A stretch of 64,000 bases of DNA from Ulota crispa (Eukaryota; Streptophyta; Bryopsida; Orthotrichales; Orthotrichaceae): assembly GCA_963920765.1 (NCBI GenBank), contig OY987250.1, forward strand, positions 1,178,001-1,242,000, given 5' to 3'. The notes under the pieces are model-generated. The model did no database searches, was not told the origin of the DNA, and saw only the letters and a list, made by a program, of their open reading frames with translations. The first letter of the stretch is position 1, and the number at the start of each line of letters is the position of its first letter. Shown piece after piece: positions 49,876-59,901 of the stretch. The translations under genes were made by a program, and so were the position numbers.

Positions 49876-52800
49876 TCACTTAGAGCGGTGATTGAAATGT
49901 TTTCGAAAAATGTCATGGATGGTGTTACTTGAAAAGGAGGGCGGCGTATGCATGACCTCAGGAGTAGAACTGGCGCATGCATCGATGGACCGGAGCCGTG
50001 CAGATTGGTGCGAGACCATGTTGCAGACGCCGGAGCCGCACGCCGGGTCAAACCCGTACCCGTCGTTCCAGTCACGCATGGCAGGTGGCAGCAGTTGCCA
50101 CTGCAGCGCCGCGGCGGCAGCGCCCTGCTTCTGCGCACTCTGGAACACTTGGTCGTACACGATGCCATAGAACGCATCCCGCTTCTCGTCGCAGAAGCCG
50201 GGCTTCTGATCCGACAGCCCGAACTCCGTGAACAGCACTGGCATGCGTAGAATCCTCTCGGCGTCCTTCGTGTGGGCTCTCACCCACGCATCGAAAAACT
50301 TCAGCTTGTCATCCACATCCTGCGACGATAGCCTGCCATTCATCATTGCACAGCTTTTTTAGAACTTGTGCACATTCTTCAGTTGCAGGAGAAATTAACC
50401 CCTATGGAGTTCAAGGAGGTTGTGCATGCGTTACAGAGCTTGAAACCTCGACTAATTAACCTATTATTTTTAGGGAAAATTTCTTGGATGCCCCTGAAGT
50501 TTGCAATATTTGCATAGATACCCCTGCTTTTTCAGAAATTACACAAATACCCTTGGACCAAAATTTTCAGGCGTTTGTTTTGTTGTGCATGCCACTTCTT
50601 CCCTTCTACCTTTGTGCGCATGTTGCTACTTTTTTTGTTTCATTACATTAACTTCTTCAACATTGGTCATGAAGGTAGTACAAGCACAACAAATAAATGC
50701 CTAGAAATTATGGTCCAAGGGTATTTGTGCAATTTCTGAAAAACAGGGGTATCTATGCAAATATCACAAACTTCAGGGGTATCCATGAAATTTTCCCCTA
50801 TAACTAAAGCTTATCCATGAAATTTTCCCTCATAACTAAAGCTTTCTTTTATACAAGGGAGTCCATGACACATCACTAGAATCAGTGTGACTGCAAGAAG
50901 TGCTTTGACATCGCCGTTCGCAAAATATTCTCTGATAGAGAAATAAGGGAGAAAAAGAGAGGTTGAAACACTGTTGTATAAATCAAATGCCCAACTGCTT
51001 TGGGCATAGCCACTAATCCTTACAACATACAGTCACCCTTTCTTTCGTGAGGCCTGAAACCACCCTATTCCGGCATTTTGTAGTGATGCATGATGTGTTA
51101 TGCATGATTGATGCTGTAAACATTCGATTACACCAGCTAAACGGAACCATGGAGTATGGCATTTTCTAGAATACATATTTGTTAACATAGTTCAGAGATC
51201 TTTAGGGTGTAAGTAACTGAGCTCGGATACCTACTGTTGTTGCATGGATTGAGGAGCTTACCATGAATCTGGATAAGCATGAACAGTGGCAAAGTCAATG
51301 CCTGGTATCTGGTGGTCTCCAATAAAGTCTGTGCCAATGGTGCCAGCGTAGCTATTTGGATTCGAGTTACAACACCCACGGCTGTTGGTGGAGTAAAACC
51401 CCTCCGAGCCGACTGTCAGGAGGTGCTTGCCGTCCAGACTCTTGACATACATCGCCATTTCTCCAATCCATGCCTGAAGTAAAAAAAATCCCCAGTATCC
51501 AACAAATGAAAACCACTGCTCAGTCTCTTCCCAACACCAAAACGTTCCAATTTTAAAAAAAACTACACTAGCTAAAGTCTAGGCTGAGTATGAGCAACTT
51601 GGCTTGCCAAGCGCTACAGGGCCAAATGCTCCAGAAGTAAAAGAACAAGGCGAAAGCAAACCTTCAGCGTGTTTCCCGAGGAATCTGATGCGCATTGGGG
51701 TTCATTCATCAGCTCCCAACCGAAAATGGTAGGGTCATCGCGGTACTGCACTTTGGTGATGGTGTTCACTCTTGTCAACACAGCCTGCCAAAATCCAAAT
51801 ATATTCTCAAAATTTCTGTACAAAAAACGATAATTGCTTCAGCACTCATTCAGTTTCCACACTTCAGGCCTCTCTCTCAGAACCAAACCATGAGAGAGAT
51901 TTGGCATTTGGGGTAAGGATTTGAGCATACCTTGACGTGATCTTTGTAATACTGCCGGCACTTGCTGTTTCGGAAGAAGTCATCATCGGAGGTAACGCTC
52001 TCTCCTGCGGCTTTAGCCCATGCCACGTACTTGGCCTTGCCACCGTAGTCATTCCAGTTGTTCACTAGGCTCAGGAATAGCCTCACTCCGTTTCGTTGCG
52101 CTTGGTAGATCACGTAATCCAAAGCCTGCCATGTCTCACCTCATTATAATATATCTAAAAATAAAAATAATGGCCCCAATCATCAGTCCATGAGCCCACT
52201 TGACCTAAATTCCCAAAATGAAATCAATGAGGTCACTTCAGTACAGAATTCTTTTTATAAAATATCGATGTGTAAGAGACGTACATCAATGTCGTGCATG
52301 ACAATCCAAGAGGTGCTGGTGAGAACATTGAAAGCAGCGCGTGGTATTAAATGCAAAGGATAAAATTATTGTGAATGGAATCATGGTTCCAACAACCACA
52401 ATGAAGACGAGGCTCTGTCTGTCAACGCTCTTCAGCAGAAAAGGCATCAGGGTAAGGTATTCTGCTAGAAGGTAAAGCCTCCCATAGGGTGCCAGAAATG
52501 GTGATGTAGTGGTCCTTGAATGGATCTCTTGAAGTCATAAAAATAAAAGGTGTATTTTATTACAAAAATCAGTCATATTCATTGGTTTCACCTCATTCCT
52601 TCATAAGTTGCAAGGGAATTATTTATATAAGACCTAAAGTCACAAATACGTGTTTTATTACAAAAAAAAATTTGAAAATTCATCAATAATTCAATAATGC
52701 TTTAAAAAAATATGATAAAAATTTGGGTTACATTTGACATCTATTTCTCTTTATCTGAAAATTAGACAAAAAAAAAAATCTTTTATGGCTTGAGAAATCA

Positions 52801-53542
52801 GACCAGCTCTTACAGGGACGGTTTTAGAGCATACTACCTCTTACTCAACAAGAGGAGCTGCAACCGAGAGCCTTGCAAGAGTGAAAAGCTAACTGGAGGA
52901 GGTAGAGTGCTTGAATCGTCATAGATACAGTAAGTGCATACTACAAAAAAATTTGAAAATCCATCAACAATTCAATAATGCTTCAACAAATATGAACAAA
53001 ATTGGGTTACATTTGACATCCATATCTCTTCATCTGAAAAATATCTTCATTAGCACATGAAAAATCAGACCAGCTCTTACGGGGACGGTTCTAGATCATA
53101 CTACCTCCTACTCAACAAGAGGAGCTGCAACCGAGGCCCTTGCAAGAGTGAAAGGCTAACTGGAGGAGGCAGAGTGTTTGAATCGTCTTCGCATCGAACT
53201 GTAAAGACCAAAGCTGATTGGGTTCGTCATAATTTGAGAAACCCTAAAAGATACTCAAAATTTCGGCAATGATCGAGCTGTTACCTGGAACACTTTCTCG
53301 TCGTACACGCCCGGAGCCGTCTGCAGCGCTAGATACGTGTCGTCGTTGAAAGCCCAAGTGCGGCACAGAGTGAGGCCGAGGGCCGCGCCGTCACTCAGAA
53401 TTTGGTCGACGCGTGGTCTGGTGTTGGCATCGGCGGCGCTGACCATCAACCAGTACGAATTCCACCCGTTCGTGTACCACGGCTGCCCATTTAGCATGAG
53501 CTGATGCCCCGATCTCGTCACAAAACTGTTCGCCATCGCCAT
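49876..53542 (-). CDS. endo-1,4-beta-mannanase, GH5 subfamily 7, five exons
   Basis: It hydrolyses internal beta-1,4 links of cell-wall mannans. Exons on the minus strand are 53542-53285, 52125-51931, 51784-51662, 51473-51262 and 50332-49876. All have GT/AG borders and compatible phases, giving 414 aa. Family blocks appear in order: NGWNSYWLM and CRTWAFNDD (exon 1), [19 protein letters not shown] (exon 2), [14 protein letters not shown] with acid/base Glu at about residue 179 (exon 3), [13 protein letters not shown] (exon 4), [10 protein letters not shown] with nucleophile Glu at about 299, and LQWQLLP (exon 5). The wording is closest to the plant MAN2/5/6 subgroup (from memory). The start at 53542 is the first in-frame ATG after a stop at 53590 and gives no visible signal peptide, which is odd for a wall enzyme. 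A spliced upstream exon could supply one. The C-terminus carries an extra tail of about 40 residues. Coding exons are much more GC-rich than the introns. Confidence 0.92.
50473..50797. mobile_element. second copy of the long-TIR MITE, in mannanase intron 4
   Basis: It is the same family as 49501-49813, with matching arms (GATGCCCCTGAAGTTTGCAA at the left; the inverse at the right) and an interior GTTTTGTTGTGCATGCCACT block. It sits in the 929-bp last intron, so the last exon lies between two copies. No clean target duplication remains. The right 33 bp (ATCCATGAAATTTTCCC plus flank) is repeated in tandem at about 50813-50846. Confidence 0.88.
52657..53191. repeat. tandem duplication of about 280 bp in mannanase intron 1
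   Basis: 52657-52925 and 52939-53191 are near-identical in order: TTTGAAAAT-CATCAA, GGGTTACATTTGACATC, ATCAGACCAGCTCTTAC, CAACAAGAGGAGCTGCAACC and CTAACTGGAGGAGG. The second copy ends about 90 bp before the exon 1 donor. It is a two-copy segmental duplication rather than a satellite. Confidence 0.9.
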
Positions 53543-53890
53543 AACTAAGTTACTCACAACACTTCGCACTACCACATCGCCATAGCCTCACAATCCAAGG
53601 GAACCAGACTATCACTTCCTCCGCGTCTGCTATAGCACAGACACTCACGCAATCTAGCGTGGAATCCACGAGCTGAATCAACTGGAAGCTTGTGATAGAA
53701 GGACACCCGGCCTACAGCATCAACATGGCCGAAACTCGAAACACCGCACTACAACTGGCGATTCAAGCAATCATACTGCCATTTCATCCGATCGACTCTG
53801 CTACGGGGCTGCAATCCAGTCGAAGGAGGAACAGTACACATCATCATGGACTAGATCATGACAGGGGCGCGTCGAGTATGAGCTGCCCCC
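53543..53890 (-). promoter_or_regulatory. leader of the mannanase gene
   Basis: If transcription starts about 30 bp below the TATA box, the leader is about 340 nt. It contains several short upstream ATG frames (for example an ATGATCTAG), so translation may be leaky or an upstream intron may exist. The stop at 53590 lies in frame with the coding region. Confidence 0.35.
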
Positions 53891-53914
53891 ACCAGGAGTT
53901 GTGTCGGAGATCCA

Positions 53915-53921
53915 TTTTATA
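53915..53921 (-). promoter_or_regulatory. TATA box of the mannanase gene
   Basis: The minus strand reads AATATAAAATGG here, about 375 bp upstream of the proposed ATG, within GC-richer DNA. It is the only good TATA match close upstream. Confidence 0.45.
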
Positions 53922-54800
53922 TTCGAGCTAGCTCGGGCATGCAGTAGACCAGTAGTAGTACTGTAGTACTAAGCAAAAAAGTATATTCTTTTACCCTCCT
54001 ATCGCACGCTTCCCAGTTCTCGGATCTTTAATTCCATCATTAATCTCTAAAGCTTTTTCACTGACTCAGATCTGACTTAATCTCATGAAAGTCCGTGCTG
54101 CTGATTCGTTGATTAGGAGAGAGCGACGACGTCGACGACCTAGGCTCCTTCTCCTGCGGACAGGTGCTCCAGAAAGCGACAAGATTTTCCGTTAGTAGAA
54201 CCCGGAAAAGTCATTATTTGAACCCTTCTGACAGACGATTTCGCGGAAGCGCGAGGTTAACGTTTTCTGCTCCTCTTGAGCATTTGGTAGCGTTGCCAGC
54301 CGGAGACCCGGAGTGCGTGATTGATGTGCGCAATCAGATCGTTGACAAATCCAATCGGCAGAAAGGCTGAATCACGCGCAAGGCAGGCCTCGGTTCTTTC
54401 GGATTATCATAATGTAACTTAATTCTCCATTGCAGGCTTGCAGTTGCAGCCCGCTCGCGTACCTCTTTGTGAATAGTGTTGCGGAGCAGCTCAGTTTACT
54501 GCACAGATGTCGATGTGGGTCCAGGGTGGAAAAGCACTGTTTTTCCACCCGCCAGAAATTGTGAGAGATTAGATATCTCCTATCGGAAGATTGAATTTGG
54601 GAATGTTGACTTCACATCTGGATTCAGAGACTCTTCTTTACTGCGGAATCAGGAGGAGGATACAAGTGAACAACAAAAACAAAACATAGGGGTAACTTTT
54701 TACTAATTGCCTAATTTGAAAAAAGCCTGAGCTTTTACACCTTGGCCCCACATCCACGTGTGTGAGTAAGCTGAGCCTTGCGGAGCCACATTTACCTAGC
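53922..54800. other. GC-richer region upstream of the mannanase gene
   Basis: It contains short plus-strand frames (54164-54370, 54476-54706) without domains. It could hold distal promoter or the edge of another transcription unit. Nothing specific was recognised. Confidence 0.3.
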
Positions 54801-54859
54801 TAAGAGCATCCCCAATCAAGCTGTAACAGAGGCAGGCAAAAGCTTGTGCAGCATGTTAA

Positions 54860-55813
54860 CCCCTAAAGGTCCATTGTCCCTTCAGGGGACATATGGGATT
54901 TTGGGCAGGTACCTATGGCTAAACTAATTTGTGTTATTTTTTGAAACTTTTATTTAAGGTGGGGAATGTGAAGACCTACGTGGAGGTATAATTTTTTCTC
55001 CATTCTAACAATTATTGAAGAAGTTATGCATGAATAACTGAAAAACATGGGAGAATCAGGCAGAAAAAAAACAAAAACAAAAAAAAATTGCAACCTTTTT
55101 AAATAAAATTTTGAAATTGGTTCTTTAAATTTTTATGTATTTGGGAAGCTTTGAATCATTCAATTTTGATAAATGAGATGAAAGTTATGAGAAGTTTTAG
55201 TTTGCAGGTAGGTATGGGACTCCCAAACCTCCATTCTTTTTCCCCATTGTAAAACTTTTTGCTTTACTTTTTTGAGCTCTTTGCATATATGTTTTTTGAC
55301 TTTTTTTTTTTGCAAGTTGTAATAGATTAAGATTCCTTGGTTTTCACCATTTGGATCAAAGTAATTTAGATTTCTCAATTTTATATAAATTCTCCAATTT
55401 TGCCTAGTGTATATGCAAATTTCATGACCTTACGGCATTGTAGGATTTTACAAAGTATGATCCACACCTCCTTTTCATTTGAAAATTCTCCCACATTTAC
55501 CTAACTTGGTCTTCTACATGGGAAAAATAAACCTCAACTTTGAGTAGAGCAATTTTTTTTGATATAGGAGCCGTCAAAGGCTTCTGAAATTTTTGGGCAG
55601 TAGGGAAAAAAACTTTTATTTCACTTCAAATGTCAATATCTCACTCCTCTACTTCTAGAATGAGCTCAATTTTTTTGCATAAGTACCTCCCATTGTCTAG
55701 GGCAAGATCTTACGGTTAGATTTCCAAAAAAAAAACTTACATTTGTCCTCACTCCCCCAAAAGTGGCAATTTTGAGTGATTTTCACAAAAAAATGGGCTT
55801 GGGCCTTTAGGGG
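54860..55813. mobile_element. TTAA-flanked piggyBac-like element, family 1, copy 1
   Basis: TTAA at 54856-54859 and 55814-55817. The left end CCCCTAAAGGTCCATTG and the inverted right end CCCCTAAAGGCCCAAGC share the first 10 bases exactly. The interior aligns with 61955-62840 (GGATTTTGGGCAGG-type block near the left; TTTTGAGT-ATTTT and AAAAAAAT-GCTTGG near the right). No transposase frame is present. R1 copy 1 has TTAA at 3020-3023 at the matching position, a likely unoccupied site. Confidence 0.78.
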
Positions 55814-55817
55814 TTAA

Positions 55818-56042
55818 GCGTTTGAGGTACCTCAAGGAGAATCTAAGAACAAAATCTGTAGGGTTAGCCTTTCAACAAGCTATCATGGAATGTAATTTTT
55901 GTGGAAAAAAGTATTATAAAATATTTTATACTAGAGGGCAAAGTTGCAGTTCATAGGGTCCCTAAAAGCAACTCTAGACTAACTTTGAAACTACTTGGAT
56001 GTGTTCCTAGAATGGCACTTGACAGTTCCGATCCCAACCCTC
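55818..56042 (+). repeat. dispersed repeat R1, copy 2, left part
   Basis: It matches 3025-3200 and 14739-14770 plus 15090-15113. The CACTA element splits it at CTC (56040-56042). It shows the chromovirus and the MITE copy C as absent, since TCTAGACTAACTTTGAAAC runs on continuously. Confidence 0.75.
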
Positions 56043-56189
56043 CATTAGTAGAAAACTCCTTCCAAAACAACAGAAAACCAACAGTTTCTTGTTGATTTGG
56101 GCACTTGCCCAAGCTAATTGACTAATTTAACAGAATTCTGTAAAAAACTAAATACGTTCTGTTGATTTGGATACCATTATCTAAATCAA

Positions 56190-57345
56190 CAGAAATTTTG
56201 GAATCTTTTGAAGATCTTTTGGGAATATTTTGTGAATCTTTAAGAATCTTCAAGAATCTTTTGGGAATCATTGAGAATCTTTTCATGATTTTTAAGAATA
56301 TTTAAGAATCTTTTCAAGATTTTAGAATCTTTGAGAATCTTTTAGGAATCTTCATGAATCTTTGGAAATCTTTTGGAATCTTTTCAAGTTTTTTTGGAAT
56401 CTTAGAAAATCTTTGAGAATCTTTGAGAATCTTTGAGAATCTTTTTGGAATCTTTGAGAATTTTTTGGAATCTTTGGAAATCTTTTCAAGTTTTTTTAGA
56501 ATCTTTGAGAATGTTTCAAAACAATTGAGAATCTTTGAGAATCTTTGAGAATCTTTTTGGAATCTTTTGGAATCTTCTCAAGTTTTTTTTGGAATCTTTG
56601 AGAATGTTTGAGAACAATTGAGAATCTTTGAGAATCTTTGGGAATCTTTGAGAATCTTTTGGAATCTTTGGAAATCTTTTCAAGTTTTTTGGAATCTTTG
56701 AGAATGTTTGAGAACAATTGAGAATCTTTGAGAATCTTTGAGAATCTTTTTGGAATCTTTGAGAATCTTTTGGAATCTTCTCAAGTTTTTTTGGAATCTT
56801 TGAAAATGTTTGAGAACAATTGAGAATCTTTGAGAATCTTTAGGAATCTTTGAGAATCTTTTTGGAATCTTTGAGAATCTTTTGGAATCTTTTGGAATCT
56901 TCTCAAGTTTTTTGGAATCTTTGAAAATGTTTGAGAACAATTGAGAATCTTTGAGAATCTTTGGGAATCTTTGAGAATCTTTGAGAATCTTTGAGAATTT
57001 TTTGGAATCTTTGGAAATCTTTTCAAGTTTTTTTAGAATCTTTGAGAATGTTTGAGAACAATTGAGAATCTTTGAGAATCTTTGGGAATCTTTGAGAATC
57101 TTTTTGGAATCTTTGAGAATCTTTCGGAATCTTTAGAAATCTTTTCAAGTTTTTTTGGAATCTTTGAGAATGTTTCAGAACAATTGAGAATCTTTGGGAA
57201 TCTTTGGGAATCTTTTGAGAATCTTTGGAAATCTTTTGAGAATCTTTTTTGAAATTCAAAAAATCTTTGAAAATCTCTAAGAATTTTCAAGAACCTTTTT
57301 GGAATCTTTGAGAATCTATTTAAAATCTTTATGGAATTTGTTAAA
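56190..57345. repeat. 10-bp GAATCTTTGA satellite with a 93-122-bp higher-order unit
   Basis: Over 100 imperfect copies of GAGAATCTTT form the stretch. An anchor AACAATTGAGAATC recurs at about 56520, 56613, 56713, 56815, 56936, 57057 and 57179, giving unit spacings of roughly 93, 100, 102, 121, 121 and 122 bp. Because 10 is not a multiple of 3, the minus strand is open in all frames (KDSQRFSKI-type repeats). Those frames are a by-product, not genes. Confidence 0.95.
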
Positions 57346-58181
57346 GTACTTCAAAATACTTATAGAAATAGAATCTCTTAGACTGAATTAGATTCCTTTA
57401 GGAATCTTTTTGTAAGTCATCAAAATACTTTCAAAAAAACTATCACAATAGTTTAGGTTTGTTTTTGAAATCTTTCTAAAATCTTTTTGAACCTCATTAA
57501 ATTTTTTTGAAGTTTTAAAAAATAAAAGAAGTTTTCAAAAAAAAGAATCTTTTAGAAGTTTGAGTGTACATTGACTGGTTTTATTTTCTTTACTTTTCAC
57601 AATTTGGTAAGATTTAAACTTAGCAGCCTTTAAAGTCAAGTAAAAACATGACCGTAATAACAAAAAACTCAACAATTTTTTGTTGATCTACATACTTTTG
57701 GACACAACTTCACTAATTCAACAAAATTTTATACAAAAATTACAACATTTTGTTGTTTTAAATACCAAAATTTCTTTACAAACAAATGTAAATGATGCTC
57801 CTCAATTCTTTGAAGAAATCATAAATGTCCCTTAAGGATTAAAATTACCAAAATTATCTTTGTGTTACATAATAACCAAGTGTATAGTTTAATGCAAATT
57901 CTTACAAGAAACCAAAGGTGATTTTTACATTTCAAATAACACAAGGATATATTTAACATTTCAAAATAGAAGAGTTATTTTATTAATTTTCCAAAATAAT
58001 AGGAGTATAATTGATATTCCTACAAAAAATAAAGACTACTTTTTATGTTTCACATATTTTTGGCGTAAACTTGATATTTTGAAAGACTTAAAGGGTATTT
58101 TTAGTAATTTTCCTTCTATTACTAACCAAATGAATTAAAAAAAAACAATCTTATAAAATATTTTTATAAGCTTTAAAAGAT
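57346..58181. other. interior of the CACTA element, non-coding
   Basis: AT-rich, with more CAACA/TGTTG subterminal-like motifs at 57660-57770. No transposase remnant was seen. Confidence 0.5.
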
Positions 58182-58593
58182 GGGAATTGATATGTGTACC
58201 ACACCCTTCTAATTACTATACCATACTATGAGGTAAATTTTAGATTTCTACCATCAAAAAGCTGAATTTGAAAATTTTGAATTCAGATTTGGACTTAGAG
58301 ACCATGGTATTGTCTAGAACCATAAAAAAAGTTGCAATTCAACAACCCCCAATGAAAAAGTTTAGTTAGGGAGAAAATTGTTAATTTTACTTTTGTTTGT
58401 AAAAAAAGATAAGCTTTTTCATTGGGTGTTGTTGAATTGCAACTTTTTTTATGGTCCTAGATAATACCATGGTCTCTAAGTCCAAATTTGAATTCAAAAT
58501 TCTCAAACTCAAATTTTTGATGGTAGAAATCTAAAATTTACCCCAAGGGTGTGGTACAGTAGTTCAAAGGGTGTGGTTCACATATTAATGCCC
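58182..58593. mobile_element. foldback element, arms of about 185 bp
   Basis: The left arm from GGGAATTGATATGTGTACCA to about 58365 is mirrored from about 58405 to GGTTCACATATTAATGCCC. Internal blocks such as GGTAAATTTTAGATTTCTAC and GACTTAGAGACCATGGTATT are repeated inverted with few mismatches, around a loop of about 40 bp. Flanking TTAAAAGA and TTAAAAAA look like an 8-bp duplication. It is a potential long-hairpin RNA source nested in the CACTA element. Confidence 0.88.
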
Positions 58594-59124
58594 TTAAAAA
58601 ATATCCAAAACTATTCAAAAGTCAATAGAAATTTGATTTTATAATTGCAAGGATTTAATTTTGTAACTTTTCACGACTTCATGTTATTTGAAGCTATCAA
58701 ACTATGGAGGCTATTTTAACAAAATAAGGTTCATTTTACAAAAAAACTGACACTAAATAATATTTATTAATGAATTCAACCTTTGCCTGCAACAATCCTT
58801 ATGAGATTTGTGAATTCCAAAAAAAAATTGTAAACAAAATCAAAAGGATGGAAATAAACAATTTATTTAAAATTTCTAAACACCTTCTTTGATTTTAGCT
58901 CATAACTTTTGATAAAAAGATGGAAATCCAAAAAAAATTGTTGGAGGTGAAAGAAAAACACATTTACCAACTTTTCTTAGTTCTAAGTTTTTTGAAAAAA
59001 AGTCCTTTAATGGGCGGAAATAGCCTCCAAAGTCTACTGGATTACTAAAGACATGAACATTTAATGTACAAATAGAATTAAGATACTGATGTATGCATGT
59101 GCATTTGCAAATTCTCTAGTGATT

Positions 59125-59225
59125 TTGAGAATGTGCTAAGGTTGTGGAGTGTGAGAGGAGAGGTGCAGGGTTCAAATCCCGCTGTCGGCAGCTGCCCGGG
59201 AGTTTGGGCAGCTGCCCATCTCCCT
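59125..59225 (+). mobile_element. tRNA-like (SINE-like) sequence followed by a GC hairpin
   Basis: A B-box-like GGGTTCAAATCCC (59168-59180) follows an A-box-like TGTGCTAAGGTTGTGG (about 59132). Next is a strong stem: GGCAGCTGCCC (59187-59197) pairs with GGGCAGCTGCC (59206-59216) around an 8-base loop. No full cloverleaf can be drawn. Confidence 0.45.
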
Positions 59226-59468
59226 AAAAAGTTCACATTTTTGTAAAATAATAACAAATTCTATGAAAAAAAATTTAAAAATGAAAAGAAATAGAATTGA
59301 ACAACATAAAATACGTAGTAGAAATCAACAACAAATTTACAGAAAACTGTAAGTAATCAACAGAAAATCAACAGAAAAGTACCCAAATCAACTTGACCAA
59401 ATTCACAGAAAAAATCAACAGTTTTTGGTTGAAATTCTGTTGATTTTGTGCTGAATTTTCTACTAGTG

Positions 59469-59670
59469 CTCACAAAGCAATTGACATGTGGCAGAATTTG
59501 CTTGTGCAAACAGCATTCACAGCTCCACTTTGGGTTCAAGAGTGGACGGTGAACACCTCAAAAGTAGGGCGTGATATTGATTGCCCCTCGGGAATGGGTA
59601 TGTCTACCTTAGTTCTGTTTAGGTCTTGAGTTGGAGGATGACTTGTTCAAGGTTGAGGCCACACCAAAAT
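59469..59670 (+). repeat. dispersed repeat R1, copy 2, right part
   Basis: It matches 15111-15290 (ACATGTGGCA-AATTTGC, AAAGTAGGG, GTCT-GAGT blocks) and continues R1 copy 2 after the CACTA element. Confidence 0.65.
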
Positions 59671-59901
59671 AAGTCAATGTTTCATAAAAATTAGGTGGCA
59701 ATGTTTACTTCTTTGTGTAAAAGTAAATTCTTTGATTTTTTACACCCATTTTTTTTGTCTATTCAAAATTAATGATTTTGAGTATTTCTAACTAACGTCT
59801 CAAACCTCCTCCTCTAGAATGATGAAAATATTATTTTAGTAGAACAATAGATATAACCTTAAAAGAAGTGATTGTCTTTTAGTTTTCTAAAATACAAGTT
59901 A

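Larger units (their letters stand above)
56043..59468. mobile_element. non-autonomous CACTA (En/Spm-like) element
   Basis: The left end CATTAGTAGAAAAC and the inverted right end CACTAGTAGAAAAT carry the CACTA start, with one decayed base. The flanks are CTC on both sides (56040-56042 and 59469-59471), the 3-bp duplication of this superfamily. Paralogous R1 copy 1 shows a single CTC at the same point. Subterminal ATCAACAGAA-type repeats in both orientations lie within about 150 bp of each end. It is 3,426 bp with no transposase. It carries the 10-bp satellite, a foldback hairpin and a SINE-like sequence. Confidence 0.88.

Noticed and set aside
49876-50350. Plus-strand and alternative minus-strand frames within the last mannanase exon
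   Set aside because: They are shadows of a GC-rich true exon. Only the spliced minus-strand frame carries the GH5 motifs.
50391-50405. TTAACCCCTATGG as another piggyBac-like end
   Set aside because: No matching AGGGGTTAA partner nearby. Probably chance within mannanase intron 4.
56496-57290. Several overlapping minus-strand open frames of K/D/S/Q/R/F repeats
   Set aside because: They come from a 10-bp satellite whose minus strand has no stop in any frame. There is no start context, domain or codon bias.
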